NCBI GenBank assembly: GCA_028023455.1
Contig: JAQFVV010012529.1
Coordinates: forward strand, 1,176,001 to 1,240,000
Direction: 5' to 3'
Origin: Epiperipatus broadwayi
Lineage: Eukaryota > Onychophora > Udeonychophora > Euonychophora > Peripatidae
Length of the DNA: 64,000 nt
The translations under genes were made by a program, and so were the position numbers. Position 1 is the stretch's first letter. The number at the start of each line of letters is the position of its first letter. Below the pieces are notes generated by a model, which was given only the letters and a program-made list of their open reading frames with translations, ran no database searches and was not told the DNA's origin. This document shows, one piece after another, positions 23,633-35,446 of this stretch.

Positions 23633-23848
23633 ATGCTTCGCTATTATCACCTTTGTCGATTAGCATTAGGATTTCTAAAATATAGTAAACGTAAGCTATC
23701 CTCTTCCGTTGGTCAATTGGCCACACAGACACGTCCTTGGTTTGAAACTATCGTTCGGAGTCGTTATCCTGCTATAGATATACCCGTCGTTCCCTATTCT
23801 GATTTTTTCTTAAAGAAAATAGAATCTTATGGTGAAAAAGAAGCTTTG
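23633..23848 (+). CDS. Acyl-CoA synthetase / 4-coumarate-CoA-ligase-like, first coding exon
   Basis: 72 codons from ATG at 23,633 to a consensus GTAAGT donor at 23,849, ending in phase 0. Residues 1-30 hold several Arg/Lys and no acidic residue, typical of a mitochondrial targeting presequence. Residues 41-72 (VRSRYPAIDIPVVPYSDFFL, then KKIESYGEKEAL) match the start of the AMP-forming ligase fold of the 4CL/luciferase-like family, just before the first strand of the N-domain. These enzymes activate carboxylic acids with ATP and CoA. The catalytic motifs lie in later exons that are not in this window, so the substrate cannot be inferred. Codon use is more balanced than in the flanking DNA. An in-frame TAA six bases into the intron confirms that splicing is needed. 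Confidence 0.8.
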
Positions 23849-24778
23849 GTAAGTTAAAATATTGATAAAATAGCATTAATATTTATTTGAAATTATTAAT
23901 AGTCATATTAGATTTTTTAAATTTGTTATTTTACTAACGTCTGTATGATTGATATGTAGAATATATTATAAAATTTGAAAAAGAAAAAAAGAAAATATGA
24001 TTATAATGGTATTTTATAAACAAATTATCATTTAGTTTAAATATTGGTTATTAATAATAATATAGTAGTTAGAAAATATACAATCATTAGGATATTTAAT
24101 GTAATGAAAGATTTATTTTTTATATGATATAGTAATTAATTCCAAATACTATCATTTGAATATTATAAAGCATTTGTTTACTTCAAGGGCATAATCATCA
24201 TTAATAAAAATTAACCGCTATGTAGCAGTAGCGTCGTTTTAATAACCATGACAGAGATTTTTTTTCAAATTTGGGAGGGAGGAAATTGTATGTTGATGTT
24301 TTTTTTTTAAGAAAACAAACTTTTCTCTATTAAATAGTTAGCATCCATTGTATTTGTTGAATTTATTTATTTATTCAGTTTAATTTAGAAATATATTTAT
24401 GACTCAATGTGAAAAAAAAAGTTTGCTAGCAACCAGTTTATCGTTGTAAACTATATACAAAATTGCTTATAAAATAATTATATTTCGCCAGACTCTTATC
24501 AAATTTATTTACTCGTTGTCATCCTCAAATGTATGTACTTTAACCTATACTGGAAATTGGACTGTCCTTATAAAATTGATGAATTAGTATACGTTTGACC
24601 ATAAGTTTATTTTTCATTCTAATTTTTGTAACAAATTTAAAGATTGTTTCCTTTTCTCAAATGGAAAACTAAACTACTGCTGTCATAATATTAAAGCTTG
24701 AAATTGGAATATTTAGTTTTATTTCCTTAAACTCTTAAATAGATTTTCAGTCTCTGAGATTGTTTTTCTTCTTTATAT
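23849..24778 (+). other. Start of presumed intron 1 of the synthetase gene
   Basis: AT-rich sequence after the donor. No acceptor plus matching AMP-binding exon was found here or elsewhere to the right in the window. Confidence 0.45.
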
Positions 24779-24844
24779 TGCTATATCTGGGAGCGATTCT
24801 TATGCTACCAACCAGACATAGGCTTATATAATATACCTGTTAAT
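24779..24844 (-). repeat. Left LTR of Gypsy 1, outer fragment
   Basis: TGCTATATCTGGGAGCGATT and the following GCTACCA-CAGACATAGGCTTAT match the first 66 bp of the right LTR (33,508 on). Ends in CTGTTAAT, duplicated after the insert. Confidence 0.85.
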
Positions 24845-27800
24845 CAGGGGCAGAGGAAGGATCGTCAGTATCCGTATACAAATCAATCTTTGGTACCCCC
24901 CCTCCCAAAAAATAAAACAAATTATACTTGATTTTATATACATTTTAATGTTTTATTAAAGATAACAATGAAAAAAATTATTACATAATTATAAATTTAC
25001 TTTCCCAGCTTTTACAGAATTAAATTTAAATACAATATCATCAACACTTATCTATCACTGACAAATGTAACAGCCAATCTTTCTATAAATTTTAATTTCG
25101 AAAGTGATCTCTTTCTCCATTAGCAACACTTGTAGGAAGAGTTAGTAATATTCTTAATCAGATGCTGAAATTTGGATAAGAAACAGTCAAATCATTTTCA
25201 TGAGTATAAGTTAGAACATCAAGTGCATTTTTGAATTGAAATAATTCACTTGAAAATAAATTTTTATTGCATAAGTTGCTTATCTAAGCTAACGTTTTAT
25301 AATACTATATATAATTGAAATTACATTACCTATAGAACTTTACTCTTGTCTTTATTTCAACAAAGCAACTATATATATTGTAAATATCGATAAGTCTATC
25401 TATATTTTAAAAATTATCATTTGTTATATATATAAAAAAAAAAAAACCTCTTTGAGTTGATGTTTATACATGAAGTATTATTGTTTATGGTTATTAAGTA
25501 TAGTTATTGTTTGAAGTTATTATTTTATTTATATGTTGATGGTACATCGTTATGAATATTTAATTATTATAAATAAATAAAGACATATAAATTGTTGATT
25601 ATAAAAAAATTATTTTATTTGCAGTGATTATTTAAAAAATGCAATATTATTATTTATGTATATTTTTAAAGCTGTCAAATAAATTTTCAATTTAATATTT
25701 TTTATATATATATGCTTGATATTTTTTTTTTTTTTTAATGTTAATTGTTTAAAAGAAAACATGTGTAACGAGGGTTTTCAAAACAGCATTTGCTAGCATG
25801 TGGAGCAACAACAAAAGGAAGTCATTATTATTATTATTAGGATAGTGATTAAACAAACAAAAGGATAAAATTTTGTTGTACTTTGTTTCTTTGAAATTAC
25901 CATTCTTCAGAATATCGGAATAAGATAGATTTCTATGGTAAATACATAAATCATGACAGGCTAATAGAAATATATCGCAGCCAAGAGGCTGCACCATTTT
26001 CTTTCATTTATTCCAAAGCAGTTTAAAAGGAAAAAACTAAGAAAATTTCAATACATATATTTCATCGCGTCTGAAGCCGAAATTTGATATAGCTATCTGG
26101 AATCTATAATGGTCAATCTAATAATAATCTGGAGGTAACTAGAATTAATATATTGGATTTAACATTTCAATTTATTTATTTATTTTTCAAGGAAAGAAAT
26201 TTTAGAAGGATAAAAATATACATATATCCAAGAATTGACAATTTTCTCTAACGTGATAGTTTCCTCACCTTAACTAGAATGCATTCTAATATTAAACGGA
26301 TAAAGAAATAAAACAAGGGAATAAGTTGACTTTTGAAGGAAAACTGGACATGTGAACTTTGAAAGGTAGTTAATAATTTTATATGTATAAATGATATATA
26401 AATATATTTTTGAGATTGATATTTTTGTTTACTTTTATTTTTCATTATAAAAATATAACGTTTTATAAATATTCAATTCAAGCGTCTTGTTTTCTAACAG
26501 CAATAAACGTTTAACAGGTGTTAAAATCAACATTTAAGTAATTTAAAATCTTAAAGTATGGCTTATAAGTTTGGGTTGCATATGAGTTGTTATGTATATT
26601 TTAATAAGTAAATTTATATTCGCAAATTTTTATTATAAAAATTGTTTTATTATTAATTTATTTCCATTTTTTTTTTTTAACTTTATATAATGATTCTTAT
26701 GCATACCAAAACAATAATTTATATATATTTGCTGTATATAATATTTTTTTTTATTATTTTAAATATCTGAAAAGTATAAATATGGATTTGTATTTATATT
26801 AATACCTACTTGTTAAGCACAGATATGTCTTTATCTATTTAATATATATATTTATTGCAAGTATATATGTATATTTATTATTTGGGTTTGTATTTAAAAC
26901 ATTGATATTACCTAAAATTACACCCTAATATAAAAATAAAGGATGTACTATTTGTTTTATAAGTAATGCCTTTGTAATTTATTTGAAAGAGTATTAATAT
27001 TTTATTCTTATTTTTCTTTTAATGCCAGAGTCATTATGAAATTAATTGAATTCACAATTTAATAGAGGATAACTTCATATTTCACTTATTGTTTAGTCTT
27101 TAGGCCACTTACACATATTATTATTCATTGATATGTTTAGATATACATAAATTTACATAATAGATGTGTATATTGGATTTAATAGAATTCCCTTTGTTTC
27201 TGATATATATTTGATTAGTTAGTCATATCAACCTTGAAAATAAATTATAATGATAGATCTCATTGCTCTGTATGATTTTAGATTTATTTCATGTATAGCT
27301 AGTTGGAAGGGCATATAAACAATTTATTTAAATATAACTGGGATAATTTTGCCTTTCTTCATTTAAATTATACAATTTATTATATTAGGCTTTCTCAACA
27401 ATTGGATTCATTAGATTATATATATTCTATTACGTTTATCATCCAATGTTTGAAGCATTATTTTCTTCTCATATATTGACGTTCCATTACATTTGAGGTA
27501 TAATATGTTTATATGATATATTGTCCGTTACATTTGGCACCACAAACTGTTGGTCCCAGTTAACTGATGATTAGTATAATGGAGTAAAAGTACGTTCCAT
27601 TACATTTGGATGCCATAACGTGGTCAGCATAATATGTTCGTTTAATTATTCATTACATTTGGTGTATCAAAGTTAGGGGCTTGGTTAACTAATGATTATT
27701 GTTGCAAAAGTTCATATCTTTATTTTCATTTGAGATCATATAAAGATACATTCCATTATATTTGGCTTTCCCAATGTTTGGGGCCTTCTTTCTTCAATTT

Positions 27801-29366
27801 AAATGGAATGCAGCAAGTACGTTCCATTACAATATATAATAAGTAAAAACAAATATCCTTTATAATCTAAATTTCACTTAAAGTCTTTAAGAGTTCCATA
27901 TATTTTTATTTTGGTGAAATCTTTTAGAATGTTTTTTTTTTTATAAAAAAAATGATTGAAAACCTTTGGTACTTTAATTATAAAATCACATAGGATGGAG
28001 AAGAATTAGATCTGGTAGAACAATAAATGATAATAACATTTTATCTTTTGAATCAATCTATTTATTTGGTAAACTTTAAGAAAATCACAAGTTTTTTTTC
28101 TTCATTTGTATAGATGTAGAGTGGATAATTAGTAATTTTCTGAGAAATGTAATTCACTAGCTTTTCTTAGAAAATTGTTTACAAAGATTATTTCCATCAG
28201 TTTTTTAAACTGGGTTAAAATAAATACATACAGGTGTGTACCAATTTTTTAAATATTTTTTTAAACTGGCAGTAAAGAACTTGTGATATATTAATTAGCA
28301 TTGGCAAAATAGCTTTTAATTTTCCATATCAAAAACATCTTTAAATTTCATTTTTTTAAATGCATTTTACTGAGATGAATATTTTTCAGATGTTTTGTTT
28401 ATTTATTAGGACAATTGAGAGGTATGCACTTAGCATTTTAAAACATTTAAATGAAATATACTTTAATAAAATTAAATATGTAATATTTAAATACAAATAT
28501 ACTGTATTGTCTACTCTGAAATTAATGTAATTTAGATGGGATTAAGTCAGAGTTCAAATCCCTTCTAAGTTAAAATTAAATATACAAATCACAATATTAC
28601 ATTAAATATTTATATTACAGATATTAAAATAAATGATTATTTATTTACTGTTCTCACAATAATTGAAATTTTATTTCAAATTTAAAATAACTTTACATAA
28701 ATATTTTAAAACAGTATTCCTTTATATTTAAAAAAAAACATGCACATTCTCATTTAATTATTGCATTAAAAGTTGTCACTACCATTATGTTTACACTATT
28801 ATAAATATTGCTTTACTGATTCTATTTTAATTAATTTATTCATATGTATACAATATAATGTATTTCATTAGTGTATTGTCCCCATTTTTCTTTTTAAAAA
28901 GTTGTCTTTGTGCTGTTTTTAAAACTAAATAGAAAAGTGCGATTTTTCCAAAAATTTCAAATGCTATAAAAATATGAGGAGACATCTTGGATTTTTTTTA
29001 AAATTTTGTTTGATACAATAAATTTAAGTTGAAGTTATGTTTATTAGTAGTATTTTAGAGATACCAAATAGTCAACAATTATATATAAAGGCATGGATAG
29101 TAATAGTAAAACTTGTTTCATTTTTACATCACATAGCAATGTGATGTGAAATATGGATTGTGTAAACTCAGTATAAGAAGACATAACTGACAAATCACAT
29201 TTCAAGAAGTGATTGTTTATTTTAATTTATTTATATTTCTTTATTTTATAGAAAGAATGAATCAAGTTACATTAATTAATATTCTTATATTAATATTCGT
29301 AACAAAAATGTATTCTCAATTCTGCACCATTTTTGCACCTCTCTTGTCTCAGCACTACTGGCCATG
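24845..29366. mobile_element. hAT-like DNA transposon inserted in the Gypsy 1 LTR
   Basis: Flanked by CTGTTAAT (24,837-24,844) and CTGATAAT (29,367-29,374), an 8-bp target duplication with one change, the length typical of hAT. The left end starts CAGGGGCAGAGG and the right end in reverse starts CATGGCCAGTAG, short imperfect terminal repeats of hAT style. The 4,522-bp body has no recognisable transposase; the 82-codon minus frame at 25,749-25,997 shows no motif. It is therefore a large non-autonomous or decayed element. It carries a repeated motif array at 27,480-27,840. Confidence 0.7.
27480..27840 (+). repeat. Degenerate tandem of CGTTCCATTACATTTGG motifs
   Basis: CGTTCCATTACATTTGG or close variants occur near 27,480, 27,525, 27,592, 27,650, 27,750 and 27,820. 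Several continue as TTTGG-(N)-CC-AA-GT-GGG. TTAACTGATGATTA and TTAACTAATGATTA recur between them, giving a rough 100-125 bp period. The run after TTTGG resembles a retroelement primer-binding site, so it may be an amplified leader of another LTR element. Confidence 0.5.
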
Positions 29367-29374
29367 CTGATAAT

Positions 29375-30059
29375 AATAATAATACTGCAACAACTTATGA
29401 ATATGATTTAATATTTTAATAATATAACCATTATAAGCATTTAAATTACAGATATATACATATTAACAATTTAAACAAAGAATATATATTTACATACCCT
29501 AAGATATTCTCAAATTGTGGCCTGTTTTAAGTTCCTAGATTTGCTTTGACATGTTTGGAATGAGGCTGCTCCGCAATATTAGTTATCAAGGACAACACAT
29601 GACATCCACTGTCGGTGGTGTTGCAAATACATCTGCATGCTTGTTTCCTTGTTTCTTTACTAGATCAATTCTTCACTATTAATTATGTATTAGAACTTGT
29701 GTTCTAATTAGTTGAATCACTTAGATCCTGCTGACATCTAATATTATTTATTATCTCTAGATGTATTGGCATAAGTAAATTTTTCTTTTTTACTTATTTA
29801 TTAATAAGTTTTTGATGGAATTCCATTCTTATTTCTTTTTAAAGAATTAGTTTGTTTCCTAAGGTTATAATTAAAAACTGCAATTCTATCTATTGCATCA
29901 ATCAATTTTAGTTTTACTTTTTACTTAAATTTAATATATTTATTTTTAAACTTTAAATATGTATGTATTTCACATACACGTATATATAAAACATAAAATT
30001 ATATATAACTTTTTTCGCTATATATGTGTATTTATTTTAACATATACATAAACATAGCA
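29375..30059 (-). repeat. Left LTR of Gypsy 1, inner fragment
   Basis: Continues the LTR colinearly with 33,579-34,286, for example ACTTATGAATATGATTTAAT and GGTGGTGTT shared by both. Ends in CA at 30,059. Confidence 0.85.
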
Positions 30060-30072
30060 CACTTCCCCCACC
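30060..30072 (-). other. Polypurine tract of Gypsy 1
   Basis: Minus strand GGTGGGGGAAGTG directly before the LTR TG, the usual plus-strand primer position. Confidence 0.7.
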
Positions 30073-30360
30073 TTCAAAGATTTATATTTTCTCTGAAGTC
30101 AAAATAAAATCACAAAGATAACTTGTTTCTTTTTTTTTTAACCTGACCTCTACTATACATTCTTCCTTTTCCTAATTAGCCTGGGTGAGTTTTGTTTAGT
30201 TCTTCAGATTGATTTTCTGGGTCACAATCAGTTTCGTTAAATAAAGACGGTATTAAATCTTTAATAGTTTGCCTTCATTTGTACAAACCATTACAACTTG
30301 TTTTGACAGATGTTGTTTTATTATTGCTTTTGTCCAACATTTATTTAGGTTATTTTTTGC

Positions 30361-30790
30361 TCACTCTTGTTCACTTGGAGATATGGTAGATTCTTTTTTA
30401 TCGTAATCCTCACTAGGTATTATGTTTGACAATTTGGTATGCAGCTTGTGACCTAAATATAATTCCGCAGGTAATTTTCCTACTTTAGCTGTTGGAATTG
30501 AGTGCTGATACAAGAGTACAGTATAAATTACTGTTTGTATTTTTTGGACAGCTTTTTCTGCCAAACAATTAAATTGAGAGTGGTGGGGGGGGGGCATGAG
30601 TGTGTGTTTTATCCTCCATTCTTTCATACTCTCTTTGAACTTGTCTGATGTGAAATCAATTCCATTGTCAGAAACTAAAGTTTTAGGAAGACCGTAATAT
30701 GAAAAAATTTTGTGTAATTTTTTGGTTGTCTGCCCACCCTGAGTATGCATCAACTATCACAAAAAAAAAAAAAGTCCCTTAAATGGGCTT
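30361..30790 (-). pseudogene. Gypsy 1 integrase core, frameshifted
   Basis: The DDE integrase catalytic core is visible in two frames. The first Asp lies in VIVDAYSGWAD (around 30,748). A one-base shift follows at about 30,753, then YYGLPKTLVSDNG holds the second Asp and QFNCLAEKAVQ the Glu. A long T-run near 30,765 (minus strand) is a likely slippage site. The stretch after the core ends in stops before the purine tract; no chromodomain was recognised. Confidence 0.85.
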
Positions 30791-31320
30791 GCGTGGTTAT
30801 ATTGACAGTTATTGCAATTTTTTATGTAATTCTCAATATCATACTTGCTCTGACTATGCCTGAGTGACCTTCGTGCAATAATTTCAGAATTAAATCTCTA
30901 CTCTAAACTGGTATTAGTACACGATTGCCTATCAAATTATAGCCTTTGCATACTTATAATTTATCATGGGCATTTTGGATATTTATTAGACCAATCTTCT
31001 AAGATTTGTTTTATAATCCACGTGGGTACCTTCATTTTTCTTTGTCCAACCAGCTATTGTTTTACTATTAAGTACATGTGATTTTAGCATGTCTATGTAA
31101 TTGATTTCCATTTCTTTTACATTGCTCTCAATCTTGTCTGGCATACAGGATGGAGTTTTCCTTTTTATATTCTAATGTATAGTAATAATCAGTGAGTATC
31201 TTAGCACGCAAAGGCAAAGATGCTCGGGAATTTGTTTGCTTCCAAAAATTCCGAATAAAGATTCTATTTGTTACAGTAGTAAATTTGTGTCCATATAAAT
31301 ATTGGTGAAATTTACAAATT

Positions 31321-31555
31321 TCAAATAATATGGTGAAATGGCGAAAACTTCTTTGTTCTTCTGACTATAATTTTTCTCAGCTTTAGAGAGAGTAGTGATT
31401 TGGTACACAAAAATGTTTGATCTTGTGCCAATTCCCAGTTCCATTTCTGGTTTTTTTTAAATAAATCATATAGGGGTCTAGCTATATGAGCTTTGCCCTT
31501 CAAAAAATTTTCTAAATAATTTTAAAACCTAAAAAAGCTTGCAAATGTGTCAAAT
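31321..31555 (-). pseudogene. Gypsy 1 RT/RNase H junction
   Basis: KGKAHIARPLYDLFKKNQKW matches the RT connection segment that precedes RNase H in Ty3/Gypsy pol. Upstream, FLGF continues the RT thumb, interrupted by the tRNA insert at 31,556. Broken beyond about 60 codons. Confidence 0.75.
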
Positions 31556-31626
31556 GCGTTGACCGGGAAGCGAACCCAGGCCAGCTGCTTGGAAGGCAGC
31601 TATGCTAACCGCTAAGCCACCAATGC
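31556..31626 (-). tRNA. tRNA-Gly(TCC)-like sequence inserted in Gypsy pol
   Basis: 71 nt on the minus strand from GCATTGGTGG to GTCAACGC. The acceptor stem has one mismatch and one G-T; the D arm has GGTTAGC. The anticodon stem GCTGC/GCAGC is perfect with loop CTTCCAA (anticodon TCC). The T arm is CTGGG/CCCGG with loop TTCGCTT. The fold is nearly canonical, so it could be functional, but it sits in a dead transposon. It shares the leader GTCAA with the copy at 15,731, suggesting a tRNA-derived mobile sequence. It is flanked by inverted TGTGTCAA/TTGACACA. Confidence 0.75.
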
Positions 31627-31639
31627 TTGACACAATTGC

Positions 31640-32260
31640 AGTTGTTTAACATTATTCAGCTTTGGGGCTTCAACTACAACTTTGAGTTTTTTGAGAGATG
31701 TACCCTTATTTGAAATTATATGCCCAAAAAATTTAATTTCATTCACCTTCCAGATACATTTTTTGTTCCAAATTCATCCAATTTTTGGCACACGTTATAT
31801 AGACAACTTCTAGCAGTAATTAGAATGTCAAAAAATGGTATAATACCCTCAAATCTATTAAGGAGGGTGTAAATTTTTGATTGGTAAATATTAGGAACAG
31901 AAATTTTTTGAAATGGAAGTCATTTGCATTTAAGTAACCCTATGTGAGTGGTTAATGCTAGTATTTCTGAAGCTTTGTTTGTTAACAAAAAAAATTAGAT
32001 TTTTGCAATGACGCAATTATTTCTCTAGAATTAGGGACAGGATACACGTGTTAACCAATAACTTTATTTACTGAAATTTGATAATCACTGCACAAATGAA
32101 TTTGACAGTTTTGTGTAGTAATTATTACTAATGGCCTAGTCCAATCAGATTTTTCATTTTTTCTTTCTGAGCAAATGGGATTTTCCTCAGTTTGCAAATT
32201 ATTGGTACTGCCTCTGGGATAACTCACAACACAGGGGTGGTTTGTATTTTTCCAGATTCC
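31640..32260 (-). pseudogene. Gypsy 1 reverse transcriptase, degenerate
   Basis: Fragments on the minus strand: SDWTRPLVIITTQN and IHLCSDYQISVNKVIG (finger/palm start, about 32,050-32,150), then FFDILITA in the position of the catalytic YxDD box (the expected DD is altered), then a segment ending in GHIISNKG (about 31,700-31,740). Several stops and frameshifts. Confidence 0.75.
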
Positions 32261-32539
32261 CTGTTAAACAATTTAGTAAATTTTTCTATCATTTCCCTCT
32301 CAATATCAATCTTTTTGACCAATGTAAATTTAATAATCAATTTTTTGAACCGATCATGATCAATTAGTGGGTTTATTGAAACAAACTATATACAGAAGTA
32401 AATGAAAAATTTTACAATTAATTTTACTGATAGGAGCTTTAATTACTCTTTTTAATCTTTTAATTTTAATTGCATTACTGTTAACATCTTAAGCTTTTAA
32501 ATCAGTTTTCTTGTTTATTGGTGGTTTGTTACTATTAGT

Positions 32540-32625
32540 AATTATAGAACTCCACACGCTGAAATCAAAGATACACTGCTTTCGCTATCGACTTCTACGG
32601 ATATGGGCTTGCCGCATACTTTTAA
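32540..32625 (-). pseudogene. Gypsy 1 aspartic protease fragment
   Basis: CGKPISVEVDSESSVSLIS has the pattern of a retropepsin active site, with DSE in place of the usual DSG or DTG. Confidence 0.65.
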
Positions 32626-32699
32626 CCAAATCATCATTTTATCAAATTTAGTTAACATTTTTTTTTATTAGCTGACTGATTTTTATTTATATCAAATAT

Positions 32700-33480
32700 C
32701 TTGTTATGGCTGTTGTTGTCTTTACCAGATTTATCTATTGTCTTTTTACATATTATTTCCATATGCCCTTTTTTTATTACAGATTTTGCAATGTTTTTGT
32801 GAAAACAGTCACTGGCTTTATGATCAGTTTTTCTGCAACAAAAGCAAATAAAGATAGTTTTATTATTATTATCATTATTTTTTATATATCTAAACGCCTA
32901 TGGGTCTTACAAATATCTGTTTGTACTTTATCTTGGATTTTTATTTCTGTGAATTTTCTTGATTGCTCCAGAATCAATTCATGGGCTATGCCACATTTTT
33001 TATAGTTTAGCTATATTTAATTTCACTGTCAGCTAACAGCTGTTATTGTAAATTTGTTGCTCACCTCCCACAGAAGTTGCTCCAGGAGTGTCTCATCAAG
33101 AAATGAGCTATATACACATTTTTTTTTTGCCAGATCACAAAGAACTATATCATAATCTTTAATTTTTTAATTTCTGCCCTGATAGTGATTTTGAAATGAA
33201 GTCTGGCGATGTGCCTAGAGGGACATAGACTAAAATAATTTGCCAAGCAATCTTTTATTTGATTGAAAGAATAATCCTCCAGAGTATCAGGTTCATAGAG
33301 CCTATTAGCAATCTCTATTACACTTTTATCTGCAAAACACAGCAGTGATGCAACTTTAATTTTTTCTTCAACTTTATTAACGAAGAGATATTTTTCTAAG
33401 TGTTAAACATAAAGATGTCAATTACTGACATCATTTTAGCAGATTGTTTAATACTTATTTAAACTGATGATTTACCCTTT
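32700..33480 (-). pseudogene. Gypsy 1 gag with CCHC zinc knuckles
   Basis: CFCCRKTDHKASDC (about 32,800-32,845) is a full C-x2-C-x4-H-x4-C knuckle. A second starts CKIC and shifts frame before GHMEIIC. The upstream capsid region (to about 33,480) is full of stops and not alignable by eye. Confidence 0.7.
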
Positions 33481-33495
33481 TTAGCTTCGAATTAA

Positions 33496-33505
33496 GACTG
33501 CGCCA
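33496..33505 (-). other. Primer-binding site of Gypsy 1
   Basis: TGGCGCAGTC on the minus strand, two bases after the LTR end. This begins like tRNA-complementary sites of many insect Gypsy elements. The matching tRNA is not determined. Confidence 0.6.
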
Positions 33506-33507
33506 AT

Positions 33508-34286
33508 TACTATATCTGGGAGCGATACCTATGCTACCAAGCAGACATAGGCTTATAGAATTTACCTGGTAATAATGATAATACTGCAGCAACTTATGAA
33601 TATGATTTAATATATTAATAATACAACTATTATGAACATTTAAATTACAGATGTATAGATATTAACAGTTTATATAAAGAATATATATTTACATATCCTA
33701 AGGCATTCTCAAATTATAATAAACACTAGTGTGATCTGTTTTTAAGTCCATAGACTTGCTTTGACATTTTTGGGAGCAAGCCACTTTGTAATATTAGCTA
33801 TCAAGAACAACCCACGATAACGTCCAACATCGGTGGTGTTACAATTACATCTGCATGCTTGAAGCTTCCACGAGCAGGTGAAACCAATTCTTCATTATTT
33901 ATTAAAACTCCTGTTTTGATTGGTTAGGACATTTAGATGTTGCTGCCATTATCTAATATTATTTATTATCTCTAGATATATCTACATAAGTAAACCGTAA
34001 ATTCTTCTTTTTACTCATTTATTAATTAGTTTTTGATGGTATTCCATTTTTATCTCTTTTTTAAAGAATTAGTTTGTTTCTTAAGGTTATAATTAAAAAT
34101 TGTAATTCTTTTATCTAATGCTTTAATCAGTTTTAATTTTATTTTTTTTACTTAAATTTAATATATATATTTTTAAACTTTAAATGTGTATGTATTGCAC
34201 ATAAATGCATATGTATAACAAAATTATATATAACCCTTTTTTAACTGTGTATGTGTATTTATTTTAACATACACATAAATATGGCA
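33508..34286 (-). repeat. Right LTR of Gypsy 1 (779 bp)
   Basis: Begins TACTATATCTGGG (terminal TG mutated to TA) and ends GGCA before TATAT. Divergence from the left LTR is visible throughout, so the insertion is old. Confidence 0.85.
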
Positions 34287-34477
34287 TATATAAATTAAAA
34301 TGATAAATTATGATCTATTATTTGTTTTCTGAGTATATATGCACAGTGAAGGAAATAGAAATATATAATGCTAACATGGTAACCAATGTCCTATAGGTGA
34401 AATGTTTAAGGCATGTGCTCTCTAGAGATGCTGAATTGAAATAGGCAATAAAATGAGGTATTATATTGAAATATATA

Positions 34478-35160
34478 CGAGGTGTGACAATTTAATTCTC
34501 AGAATGGCCATGTTATATCACTATTGACTTAAGTGTATCGTATTCATGTTTGAACATGTTTAAGCTAATGTGTAAATTTTAAGCTGATAGAGCTAGTTGT
34601 TAGTTACCTATTGAGAAGATAATAAATGTCCATGTGTATGCTTTGGCATAAAAATGAATGAACAAGTTATTAATATCTAATTTTGGGTGAAAATTGACAT
34701 AGGTGCTACTGAAACATTCATCTGTTGCAAATGGTATAAGATAAAGTTGCTATGAAGAAATCGAATGATTTTGATTGGCATAGCTGCAGAATTGCAGATT
34801 AATTAAGAAACAAGCTAATTTTAACTAAGGGATTAGGTGTGAGAAAGATTTCTGCAGGCTGTCTATCTTGGATCTTGATGGATGAACAAAGACTTTTTGA
34901 TGAAAAAATCAATTACCCAACTAGACCATCCTGCTTATTTACCTGACTTAGCTGTCTGTGATTTTTGGTTATTTTTAAAATGAAAAGTTTCTCTGAAAGA
35001 TTTTTCTACTATAACTGATATCCAAAAGAATGCGAGACAGTTGCTCAACAATATTCCTGAAAAAGAGTTCCAGATGTTCTTCTAAAAATGGAAACACTTT
35101 TAATCAGTGTATAGATGCACAAGGGGATGACTTTGAAGGCAACAGTCACTACTAGTGTAC
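34478..35160 (+). pseudogene. mariner-like transposase remnant
   Basis: Starts after TA with CGAGGTGTGACAATTTAATT, a mariner-type terminal repeat. The translated parts are FWVKIDIGATETF (about 34,685), LTKGLGVRKISAG and MDEQRL (about 34,825-34,895), then HPAYLPDLAVCDFWLF (about 34,928-34,975), IPEKEFQMFF and GDDFEG near 35,125. The PDLAxCDF block holds the third catalytic Asp; the middle of the gene with the first two is deleted. Multiple stops. The right terminal repeat was not found, probably lost where the adjacent palindrome begins. Confidence 0.8.
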
Positions 35161-35404
35161 ACTTGCACATGTATATTTTACAAAGGTGCATAGTTCGTTA
35201 ATATATTTGTACTATTACATTCATTGCTTTATTCAGTAATTTTAAAACAAGCATGTTTTACTAATGAATAATATTTCTATAGTGTAATTTTCACTATGCA
35301 ACTCTCACACAAGGTAGGGACTGGTTTTTATTCACTTTTAACACCTTGTGGAGGGATGTAATAATAAACATATGAGCAAAGAAATATGTGGAAAAGATGT
35401 ATCT

Positions 35405-35446
35405 TCCTGAGATGCACATTTCGTGCAGAACCGGCACCCATCACTT
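35405..35446 (-). ncRNA. Hammerhead-like motif, second family, left arm (degenerate)
   Basis: Minus strand GTGATGG (in place of CTGATGA), perfect stem II GTGC/GCAC with loop CGGTTCT, GAAA, stem III ATG-TG-CAT, C. Stem II, GAAA and stem III are intact, but two core bases differ and stem I is poor. Confidence 0.45.

Larger units (their letters stand above)
24779..34286 (-). mobile_element. Ty3/Gypsy LTR retrotransposon 1, broken, with nested insertions
   Basis: Both ends are flanked by TATAT (24,774-24,778 and 34,287-34,291), a 5-bp target duplication. The right LTR is 33,508-34,286; the left LTR is split into 24,779-24,844 and 29,375-30,059 by a 4.5-kb hAT-like insert. Removing the insert restores colinearity with the right LTR at the junction (23 of 26 bases). 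The internal region (30,060-33,507) reads on the minus strand in the order gag, protease, RT, RNase H, integrase, which is Ty3/Gypsy order. It has a primer-binding site next to the right LTR and a purine tract next to the left LTR. Internal length is only ~3.4 kb and all domains carry stops or frameshifts, so it is dead. Confidence 0.88.
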
